Positions 1 to 6,808 of a DNA stretch of 6,808 bases are shown one piece after another. This DNA comes from Pseudomonadota bacterium. Lineage in GTDB: Bacteria > Pseudomonadota > Gammaproteobacteria > Steroidobacterales > Steroidobacteraceae. The position numbers and the translations under genes are program-made. The stretch covers positions 1-6,808 of the forward strand of contig JAJXWE010000085.1 in the NCBI GenBank assembly GCA_021781775.1, in the 5' to 3' direction. The stretch's first letter is position 1. Each line of letters opens with the position of its first letter. A model generated the notes under the pieces. The model ran no database searches. It was not told where the DNA came from and worked only from the letters and a program-made list of their open reading frames with translations.

Positions 1-130
1 CAAGGACAACGCCCGCACCTTCCTGCAGAGCAACCCGGAGGTGGCGCGGGAGATCGAGACGGAAGTGCGCACCCGGCTGTTGCCCGTGCGCCCGCCGCGC
101 AGCAGCGGTGGCGAAGCGGCCACGGCCTGA
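1..130 (+). CDS. recA: RecA recombinase, C-terminal end (partial)
   Basis: This is the 3' end of recA; codons are in frame from base 2 to the TGA at 128-130. RecA forms the ATP-dependent filament on single-stranded DNA for homologous recombination and SOS induction. The visible 42 residues begin KDNARTFLQSNPEVAREIE, matching the helix-rich C-terminal domain of RecA (E. coli has a similar KANATAWLKDNPETAKEIE stretch). The RecA core with the Walker motifs lies outside the window. After the LLPV segment the tail is short and rich in Pro, Arg, Ser, Gly and Ala, with one Glu, unlike the strongly acidic tail of E. coli RecA. Its last 23 bases overlap the start of recX. The identification rests on this tail plus the adjacent recX. 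Confidence 0.9.
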   Translation, partial: KDNARTFLQSNPEVAREIETEVRTRLLPVRPPRSSGGEAATA

Positions 131-587
131 AGCGGCCGGCGACCCGCGCAGCGCCCGCGCAGCCGCGGTGGCGCTGCTCGCGCGGCGCGACCACTTCAGC
201 GCGGAACTGCGCCGCAAGCTGCTCGAGCGGGGTTTCGAGCCGGCCGCCACGAGCGAGGCGCTCGAGGCACTCGAGGCCGAGCGCTTGCTGGACGATGCAC
301 GCTGCCTCGAGCGCTTCGTGGCCTACCGGGCCGAACGGGGACAGGGACCGCTGCGCATCACCCTCGATCTGAAGGCCCACGGTGTCCCGGCCGAGCTGAT
401 CGGACCGGCGCTCGGGGCCGTGGGCGACTGGCGAGCGCTGGCGCGCACGGTGCGCCGGCGCCGATTCGGCGCGGCCGCACCGGCCGACTGGTCCGAGAAG
501 GCCCGCCAAGCGCGTTTTTTGCAGTACCGGGGCTTTTCATCGGATGATATCCGTGCGGCCATTGGCGCCGAGCTCGAACTGGACTGA
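108..587 (+). CDS. recX: RecX, regulator of RecA
   Basis: This encodes a 159-residue RecX, a small all-helical protein that binds the RecA filament and limits its extension and activity. The hallmark pattern is present: [14 protein letters not shown] (about residues 25-38), a [19 protein letters not shown] segment followed by GPLRI (about 60-84), and the C-terminal [13 protein letters not shown] block (about 137-149). Length is normal for the family (E. coli RecX is 166). The GTG at 108 gives about 20 residues before the first conserved block, as in E. coli. A GTG at 168 would cut into that region, and no ATG is available. The start overlaps recA by 23 bases, so expression is probably translationally coupled to recA. 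No clear Shine-Dalgarno is visible, in keeping with coupling. alaS follows after a 5-base gap. Confidence 0.93.
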   Translation: MAKRPRPEAAGDPRSARAAAVALLARRDHFSAELRRKLLERGFEPAATSEALEALEAERLLDDARCLERFVAYRAERGQGPLRITLDLKAHGVPAELIGPALGAVGDWRALARTVRRRRFGAAAPADWSEKARQARFLQYRGFSSDDIRAAIGAELELD

Positions 588-592
588 CGAAC

Positions 593-3232
<2,640 letters not shown>

Positions 3233-3285
3233 AAATGCCGGGATACACCAATTCCGCGCGCGTTCAAAGGGTGTAGAGTGCCTAC

Positions 3286-3293
3286 GAGGAGGT
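3286..3293 (+). promoter_or_regulatory. Strong Shine-Dalgarno of csrA
   Basis: GAGGAGGT lies 6 bases before the ATG at 3300. It is the best ribosome binding site in the window and fixes the csrA start. The GGA inside it, and another GGA at 3241-3243 in the leader, are the core bases CsrA recognises, so CsrA could repress its own translation here as in E. coli. That last point is inference. Confidence 0.75.
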
Positions 3294-3299
3294 CAAGCC

Positions 3300-3551
3300 A
3301 TGCTCATATTGACCCGAAGAGTAGGCGAGACGCTGATGATCGGGGACGAGGTCTCGGTAACCGTCCTCGGCGTCAAGGGCAATCAAGTCCGCATCGGGAT
3401 CCAGGCGCCGAAGAGCGTCGCGGTCCACCGGGAGGAAATTTACAAGCGCATCCAGCGGGAAAAAGAGCAGCACACGGGCTCTGGCGTCGGGACCGCCGAG
3501 TCGATGGGCGGCGAGGCTGTCAAGCGAGAAGTCCAGGACGCTGTGATCTAA
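3300..3551 (+). CDS. csrA: Carbon storage regulator CsrA/RsmA
   Basis: This encodes an 83-residue CsrA, a homodimeric RNA-binding protein that binds GGA motifs in leaders of mRNAs and controls translation and stability for carbon metabolism, motility and biofilm genes. Residues 1-34 ([18 protein letters not shown] and onward) are nearly identical to E. coli CsrA. The RNA-contacting residues L4, R6, R7 and R44 (VHREEI) are all present. The core ends near residue 57; a further 26 polar residues make it longer than the 61-residue E. coli protein. The ATG is fixed by a GAGGAGGT Shine-Dalgarno. It lies 67 bases after alaS and upstream of tRNA-Ser, the same order as in E. coli (alaS-csrA-serV). No convincing sigma-70 promoter was found in the 67-base gap; read-through from alaS is possible. 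Confidence 0.97.
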   Translation: MLILTRRVGETLMIGDEVSVTVLGVKGNQVRIGIQAPKSVAVHREEIYKRIQREKEQHTGSGVGTAESMGGEAVKREVQDAVI

Positions 3552-3564
3552 GCGAGCCGGGTCT

Positions 3565-3591
3565 CCCGAGCGTCCCATTCCTCGGGCGTTT
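3565..3591 (+). terminator. Possible weak terminator after csrA
   Basis: An inverted repeat CCCGAG (3565-3570) / CTCGGG (3581-3586) with a 10-base loop sits 13 bases after the csrA stop and is followed by CGTTTCC. The stem is short and the T-tract poor, so this is only a candidate. An overlapping smaller hairpin (CGGG TCT CCCG) competes. The rest of the 128-base csrA-tRNA gap holds a further GCGCCCC/GGGGCGC repeat (3602-3608 / 3626-3632) and no gene. Confidence 0.3.
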
Positions 3592-3679
3592 CCAGTATCA
3601 TGCGCCCCTCCTGGTCGGGCATACGGGGGCGCTTGCGCCTGCGAACGTGCCTGTCATCGGTTTCTGAGTCAAAAAAGCC

Positions 3680-3770
3680 GGAGAGATGGCCGAGTGGTCG
3701 AAGGCGCACCCCTGCTAAGGGTGTAAGGGTCAAAAGCCCTTCGAGGGTTCGAATCCCTCTCTCTCCGCCA
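3680..3770 (+). tRNA. tRNA-Ser (anticodon GCU)
   Basis: This is a 91-nt class II tRNA with an encoded CCA end. Acceptor stem GGAGAGA (3680-3686) pairs with TCTCTCC (3760-3766), then discriminator G3767 and CCA 3768-3770. The anticodon stem CACCC (3707-3711) / GGGTG (3719-3723) carries the loop CTGCTAA, anticodon GCT at 3714-3716, reading AGC and AGU. A long variable arm, typical of tRNA-Ser, comes next, then the TpsiC arm AGGG TTCGAAT CCCT. It corresponds to serV, which also follows csrA in E. coli. Its 3' end abuts the stop codon of a minus-strand integrase gene, so it is the likely integration target of the downstream element. Confidence 0.97.
3739..3770 (+). other. Putative attachment site (att) in tRNA-Ser 3' end
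   Basis: The tRNA 3' segment (TpsiC arm to CCA) is the usual crossover core for tRNA-targeting tyrosine recombinases, which restore the tRNA on integration. Here the integrase stop codon (complement of 3771-3773) starts on the base after CCA, which supports this being one junction of an inserted element. No second copy of this 32-base segment is seen in the window, so the core limits cannot be set by comparison. The call is inference from geometry. Confidence 0.45.
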
Positions 3771-4841
3771 TCATTTCTCTTTGTAGAACAAGCGCTTACC
3801 ATACCAGGGGGGTGCTACTGCCATTCTACTGCCAAATTCTGGGGCCTCAGGGGGACTGATTGAGGCGTCCGGGGCGGCTTCCGCATTCACGACGATGGGC
3901 AGGCTGATTGGCACTCTTTCCGGCGCTCCGGCCATCGCTTTCCTGATCGCTTCGACGTCCGATTCCTGCGCACCCTCGGTCCACGCCGCGTAGGTGTCGA
4001 GCATTGTCTGCACGCTTTGGCCGTGCATCTTGGCGACCCACAGCGGATTCTTGCCGACCATCAGGTTCCAGCTCACCGACGAGTGGCGCGCGTTGTAGGC
4101 ATCGCGATAGCGCGTCTTCATCTTGCGCAACGTGCCGCGCCAGCGCACCCACGGATACTGAAGATTCCGGATCGGCTCGCCCGTCTCCTTGAAGAAGAGA
4201 TCGTCGTGCAGAATGTGTCCGGCCAGCTGCAGGCGCGCGCGGAGCGCGAGATGGCGCTTGAGCACTTGCAGGGCGCGCGGGCAAAGCTCGACCAGGCGAT
4301 CCGTCGAGGTCTTGGTCCGGTCCTTGTCGCGCGCCATGACACGCGCCTTGCTGATGCTGATCTTGCCCTGGGCGACATCGCAGTCACTGACCAGCAGCGC
4401 GATTTGCTCGGACGGTCGCAGGCCTGTGAAGAACCGGAACTCGTCGTAGTTGCCCTGCGCCTCGCCCCAGTCGCGATGGATGGCGGCGATCAAGGCCTCC
4501 GCCTCCTGGATGCTGAACGGATCGATGATCGGCCGATCCTTCTTGGTGATGCGCAGGCATTTGAGGCCGGTCGCTGGATTGTGCTTCTCGGGCGTATCGC
4601 GATAGCCATAGTCAAAGGCGCAGCGCAGCGTGCTGACGACGTTGTTGTAGGTCTTCTTCGATCGAGCGTGCGCATCCGCAATCTTCGTGAGTTCCGAATA
4701 ACGCACTTCCGAGAACAGGGAATAGCCCGTAATCGCGTTCGCGACAGGCAGGAGGACGTAGCGCGCCGGTGCCACGACGACCGGTGTGTCGGCATCCAGG
4801 CTCGCAGCTTCGGTAACCTGTCTTGGGGTCCCCGGCACCAC
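3771..4841 (-). CDS. Tyrosine recombinase/integrase, N-terminally truncated and chimaeric
   Basis: This 356-codon reading frame encodes a phage/island-type tyrosine integrase, which would cut and join DNA at the tRNA att site. From about residue 42, SEVRYSELTKIADAH and SKKTYNNVVSTLR form the core-binding domain. The catalytic domain has R142 (TGLRPSEQ), a candidate K177, Y249-N-A-R252 at the HxxR box, and the nucleophile Y284 (MLDTYAAW). The box that normally reads GH(S) is GQS at 274-276. The arm-binding and early core-binding regions are missing: full members are about 400 residues, and residues 24-41 (ARYVLLPVANAITGYS) look like an excisionase start instead. GTG 4841 is the longest near-canonical start, but the frame stays open to about 4899, so the true start is uncertain. 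The stop is directly next to the tRNA CCA. Probably a non-functional remnant. Confidence 0.8.
   Translation of the reverse strand: MVPGTPRQVTEAASLDADTPVVVAPARYVLLPVANAITGYSLFSEVRYSELTKIADAHARSKKTYNNVVSTLRCAFDYGYRDTPEKHNPATGLKCLRITKKDRPIIDPFSIQEAEALIAAIHRDWGEAQGNYDEFRFFTGLRPSEQIALLVSDCDVAQGKISISKARVMARDKDRTKTSTDRLVELCPRALQVLKRHLALRARLQLAGHILHDDLFFKETGEPIRNLQYPWVRWRGTLRKMKTRYRDAYNARHSSVSWNLMVGKNPLWVAKMHGQSVQTMLDTYAAWTEGAQESDVEAIRKAMAGAPERVPISLPIVVNAEAAPDASISPPEAPEFGSRMAVAPPWYGKRLFYKEK
3815..3834. repeat. Paired 9-bp direct repeats near att
   Basis: CTACTGCCA occurs at 3815-3823 and again at 3826-3834, separated by TT, giving an 11-bp period. They lie 45 bases inside the element from the tRNA end and within the integrase C-terminal codons. 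Spacing near one helical turn and the position beside att fit recombinase or excisionase arm sites; function is inferred. Confidence 0.6.
4713..4841 (-). pseudogene. Excisionase-like N-terminal fragment fused to integrase
   Basis: The first about 42 codons of the integrase reading frame do not look like an integrase. The stretch ARYVLLPVANAITGYS resembles, from memory, the N terminus of small excisionase proteins encoded just upstream of integrases in related elements (ARYVLL-type start, then TGY at the first helix). It passes directly into the integrase core (LFSEVRYSEL) at about 4713-4724. The simplest reading is an in-frame deletion that removed the rest of the excisionase and the integrase N terminus. 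The family match was not searched, so confidence is limited. Confidence 0.4.
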
Positions 4842-4895
4842 CCCAACCGCCGGAGCTGATTTCTGCGGTGCAGGCGTGCCTTGAGTTCCCGCTTG

Positions 4896-5105
4896 TTTTC
4901 AAGCCAGTTGGCGAGATCGCGCCGATGCCAGCCGATCGGATGGCCGCGAAATCTCTGCTGTTTCGGGAATGGCCCTAGCGCCGTCAGCGCGTACAGCACC
5001 CAGCGGTGGCGTCGCGTGAGGCGCGCGACAAAACAGCTCCAGCATGGCCGGGTAGTTCTTGTCCTCCGGTTTCTGGAAGCGATAGAAGACCTGTTTGTCC
5101 GTGGC
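4896..5105 (-). pseudogene. AlpA/excisionase-like helix-turn-helix remnant with frameshifts
   Basis: Read on the minus strand, one frame gives TDKQVFYRFQKPEDKNYPAM followed by LELF (about 5102-5034). After the four-A run at 5030-5033 a second frame continues VARLTRRHRWVLYALTALG, then FPKQQRFRGHPIGWHRRDL and ANWLENK (to about 4900). Skipping one base at the run joins the two into a single protein. The FPK...GWHRRDLANWLE pattern is typical of AlpA-family/excisionase-type winged-helix DNA-binding proteins that regulate integrase genes. A second frame change at the T run 4896-4899 would lead into the integrase frame. The 5' end stops at the IS5 remnant around 5100; no start codon is evident. It is most likely a broken regulator of the element. 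Confidence 0.45.
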
Positions 5106-5111
5106 GCTTGC

Positions 5112-5759
5112 CTGTCGTGGGCGGCGGTCAAGAGCATGCGCCGACGAGACGGCAAGGACGGGCCGCCGGGGCCGGGTCGCAACCCCTGGGTCAACTGGCA
5201 CGGGGAGAAGCGTACGAACGAGACGCACGTGTCGCCGACGGACCCGGAAGCAAAACTCTTCCGCAAGGGACAGAACCAAGGCGCCAAGCTCTATTAAATG
5301 GGTCACGTGCTGATGGATCACCGCGAAGGGCTCGCGGTGGACGTGGAGGTGACCGAGGCGAACGGGTACGCCGAGCGGGAAGCAGCCCTGGCGATGCTGG
5401 AACGGCATCTCTCGCAGGAACAACGCACGGTGGCTGCGGACAAGGGCTACGACACGGCGGACTTCATTGCCGAGTGCCGCAAACGCAAGGTCACCCCGCA
5501 CGTAGCGATGAACGTCAGCGAGCATCGGGGTTCTGCGATCGACACCCGCACCACGCGCCATCCCGGTTACCTCGCCAGCCAACGGCTGCGCAAGCGGATC
5601 GAGGAGTGCTTCGGCTGGGGCAAGGACGGACGGCCGATGCGCAAGATGAAGGTGGTGGGTAAGGAGAAGGTGGCCTTCCTGACCACGCGCACGGTCGGCT
5701 GCTACACGCTGCTGCGCACCGCGAAGCTCCTGGCCGGGCGTGAGCTGGCGCCCACGTAG
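5112..5759 (+). pseudogene. IS5-family transposase, C-terminal remnant with internal stop
   Basis: This is a DDE transposase fragment of the IS5 family. The recognisable protein begins SWAAVKSMRRRDGKDGPP, then GRNPWVNWHGEKRTNETHVS and TDPEAKLFRKG. A TAA at 5295-5297 interrupts the frame between KLY and MGHVLMD, where family members continue without a stop. The same frame resumes at 5298 with EVTEANGYAEREAA, the second catalytic Asp region VAADKGYDTADF, TRHPGYLASQRLRKRIEE with the catalytic Glu and CFGWGKDG, and ends at TAG 5757-5759. The N-terminal half, including the first catalytic Asp of the family's DGT motif, is missing: the position reads RGACLSW. About 215 codons remain of a usual 300-350. 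The downstream 153-codon piece (from ATG 5298) is open but would not be an active transposase. Confidence 0.85.
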
Positions 5760-5914
5760 GAGCGGTGTCTTCGCCGCACGGGGAACCCGAGTACATGGCC
5801 ACCAATAACCGAACAGAACGCCCCGATCGCATGCGATCGGGCCGGAAGGTGAGCGAACAATGACACCACAGAGGCCCATGAGCGTTTTGTCGACCCGTTC
5901 TTCAACGGCCTGCT
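5760..5914 (+). mobile_element. IS5-type right flank and probable IS end
   Basis: This non-coding stretch follows the transposase stop. It holds a perfect 20-bp palindrome (5822-5841) and then TTCTTCAACGGCCTGCTAG (5898-5916 region), which resembles the 3' non-coding tail seen after transposase genes of this group (a Phe-rich TTTTTCA.C.GCCTGCTAG-like end). The exact inverted repeat cannot be shown because the left end of the IS is not present. No gene is supported here. Confidence 0.35.
5822..5841. repeat. Perfect 20-bp palindrome
   Basis: CCCGATCGCA is followed immediately by its exact reverse complement TGCGATCGGG with no spacer. Every base pairs, and symmetry breaks on both sides at 5821 and 5842. 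There is no T-tract on either side, so a terminator is unlikely. It could be a protein-binding dyad or part of the IS. Function unknown. Confidence 0.9.
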
Positions 5915-5955
5915 AGGGACCGCACGCGCAACAGAAAAAAGGGTCGCGCTACGTT

Positions 5956-5981
5956 CCGGCAGCAGGATGAAACGCTGCCGG
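5956..5981. repeat. 8-bp inverted repeat, 10-nt loop
   Basis: CCGGCAGC (5956-5963) and GCTGCCGG (5974-5981) are exact reverse complements around the loop AGGATGAAAC. No T run follows on either strand, so a rho-independent terminator is not supported. The 5915-6036 stretch around it shows no gene. Confidence 0.75.
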
Positions 5982-6036
5982 CCGCTCAGGCGCTCGGCGC
6001 CTATTGATGTCCGAACAAGCGATAGAGCCGCAGGCG

Positions 6037-6190
6037 ATGGAACAGGATGCCCGCCGCGCGATCGCCCTATAACCACGGTGTTTACAACTCTGTCCGCGAG
6101 CACGCATCACGCGGATACTTGTCGCCCATTGAGTATGCGTGCAGAATGCAGCACGTCACTCACAACCCGTCTATGGCGTCTTCTGTGTAG
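6037..6190 (+). pseudogene. IS3-like transposase C-terminal tail (remnant)
   Basis: From 6068 one frame reads YNHGVYNSVREHASRGYLSP then IEYACRMQ and stops at TAG 6188-6190. The YN...S...GYLSP.EY pattern is the signature of the very C terminus of IS3-family OrfB transposases, where YNxxRxHSxLGYxSPxEY is usual. Just upstream, in another frame, MEQDARRAIA (6037-6066) would join it if one C of the run at 6065-6067 were removed, suggesting a frameshift. None of the DDE catalytic core is present. Match is by eye on a short, degenerate segment. The stop codon overlaps the Shine-Dalgarno of the next gene. Confidence 0.4.
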
Positions 6191-6193
6191 GAG
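6189..6193 (+). promoter_or_regulatory. Shine-Dalgarno of the LysE-family gene
   Basis: AGGAG lies 11 bases before ATG 6205, at the wide end of useful spacing; AGGG at 6201 is too close. It begins on the last two bases of the TAG that ends the IS3-like tail. ATG 6208 directly follows ATG 6205 and is an equally possible start. Confidence 0.4.
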
Positions 6194-6204
6194 CCACTTC
6201 AGGG

Positions 6205-6808
6205 ATGATGCCCCTGCATACTTATCTGCTGTTCGTGCTGGCCGCGTTCGCGCTCATTCTGGTACCCGGCCCGGACATGCTGTACATGCTGGGTCGCTGC
6301 GTGGCGCAGGGGCGCCGCGCCGGCATCTTATCCGCGATCGGGTTCAACCTCGGCGGCTACGTGCACATCACGGCCGCCGTGCTTGGCCTCTCGGCGATTC
6401 TGGCTGCCTCGGCCACGGCATTCACGGTCGTGAAGTGGGTGGGCGCGGCCTACCTGGTGTACCTGGGGTTCAGCACCTTGTGGCGCAAGCAGGGACCGCT
6501 GGCGATTGAAGCGGGAGCGGGTAGTGTCCGTGGCAGGACGATTCTCTGGCAGGCGTTCCTGAGCGATGTGCTGAACCCCAAAGTGGCGCTGTTTTTCCTC
6601 GCGCTGCTGCCGCAGTTTGTTGACAAGGATGCACCGCATCCGGCCTTGCAGATCCTGCTCCTGGGCCTGACGGTGAGCGCCATCGGATTGCCGACCAATA
6701 TCCTCATCGCGTGCTTCGCGGACCGGATCACCGGCCGGTTGCGGCACAATACCTCCTTCTCGGTCTGGCTTCGCAGGGGGCTCGGGGTGCTCTTCATCGC
6801 GAGATCGG
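6205..6808 (+). CDS. LysE/RhtB-family amino-acid exporter (3' end cut by window)
   Basis: This encodes an inner-membrane exporter of the LysE/RhtB family, which pumps out amino acids such as homoserine, threonine or lysine, or related metabolites, using the proton gradient. The 201 visible codons show the family pattern: a first hydrophobic segment YLLFVLAAFALILVPGPDM with the PGP motif at residues 21-23; RRAGILSAIGFNLGGYVH; the segment VKWVGAAYLVYLGF; and the loop-helix DVLNPKVALFFLALLPQF with NPK at 124-126. A fifth segment LQILLLGLTVSAIGLPTNIL and the start of the sixth (LGVLFIAR) follow, giving about six membrane helices. Family length is about 205-210, so only the last few residues are missing. 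The substrate cannot be read from sequence. It follows mobile-element debris; whether it belongs to the core or arrived with the element is open. Confidence 0.92.
   Translation, partial: MMPLHTYLLFVLAAFALILVPGPDMLYMLGRCVAQGRRAGILSAIGFNLGGYVHITAAVLGLSAILAASATAFTVVKWVGAAYLVYLGFSTLWRKQGPLAIEAGAGSVRGRTILWQAFLSDVLNPKVALFFLALLPQFVDKDAPHPALQILLLGLTVSAIGLPTNILIACFADRITGRLRHNTSFSVWLRRGLGVLFIARS

Larger units (their letters stand above)
3771..6190. mobile_element. Decayed integrated element downstream of tRNA-Ser
   Basis: The stretch between tRNA-Ser and the LysE-type exporter holds only mobile-element parts: a tyrosine integrase facing the tRNA, an excisionase-like/AlpA-like remnant, an IS5-family transposase remnant and an IS3-like tail. 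Several of them carry frameshifts, stops or truncations. The left edge at the tRNA is well supported. The right edge is not: no attachment-site repeat is visible, and 6190 is only where the recognisable mobile DNA ends. The exporter could be core or cargo. Confidence 0.6.

Noticed and set aside
3241..3285. A sigma-70-like promoter before csrA (TGTAGAGT-like -10)
   Set aside because: No acceptable -35 at the right spacing; the match is too weak to list.
3278..3667. A 129-codon + strand frame starting just before csrA
   Set aside because: It overlaps csrA in another frame; csrA has a perfect Shine-Dalgarno and conserved product.
3548..3802. An 84-codon minus-strand frame containing GGERGIRTLEGLL
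   Set aside because: It is the antisense translation of tRNA-Ser, a well-known spurious protein in databases.
4017..4859. A 280-codon + strand frame opposite the integrase
   Set aside because: It is a shadow of the integrase gene, with no family pattern; the minus-strand frame has the integrase motifs.
5794..5862. A 22-codon open frame spanning the 20-bp palindrome
   Set aside because: No Shine-Dalgarno and no recognisable product; the palindrome explains the composition.
4899..5879. A 326-codon minus-strand frame across the transposase
   Set aside because: Most of it is antisense to the IS5 transposase. Only the last part (below about 5105) carries a recognisable AlpA-like segment, reported separately.
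5967..6509. A 180-codon + strand frame overlapping the exporter start
   Set aside because: It runs in another frame through the LysE-family gene, whose membrane segments and motifs are clear.

Overview
The window is high-GC DNA carrying a conserved gammaproteobacterial housekeeping block: recA (3' end), recX, alaS, csrA and a tRNA-Ser(GCU), all on the + strand. This order is known from gammaproteobacteria such as Escherichia and Xanthomonas. No lysC lies between alaS and csrA. High GC, the CsrA sequence and the gene order suggest a Xanthomonadales/Nevskiales/Chromatiales-type gammaproteobacterium; the window alone cannot fix the genus.

Positions 1-3770 are intact core genome. recX begins with GTG inside the end of recA. 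alaS follows recX after 5 bases from a TTG start. csrA has its own strong Shine-Dalgarno. tRNA-Ser is complete with an encoded CCA.

Positions 3771 to about 6190 form a decayed accessory segment. A minus-strand tyrosine-recombinase gene ends exactly where the tRNA 3' end stops, the usual geometry of an element integrated into a tRNA 3' end. Its N-terminal region looks like a join of an excisionase-like start with the integrase core. Upstream of it lies an AlpA/excisionase-like helix-turn-helix remnant with two apparent frameshifts. Next comes a + strand IS5-family transposase remnant that lacks its N-terminal half and has an internal stop. A non-coding stretch follows with two striking inverted repeats, and then a short IS3-like transposase tail. 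No second copy of the tRNA 3' end is visible, so the far attachment site lies outside the window or was lost.

From about 6205 to the window edge there is a LysE/RhtB-family amino-acid exporter, truncated only by the window end. Its ribosome binding site overlaps the stop codon of the IS3-like tail.

I do not see a convincing undescribed system. The most useful observations are the chimaeric, probably inactive integrase, the paired 9-bp repeats beside the attachment site, and the perfect 20-bp palindrome in the IS flank.
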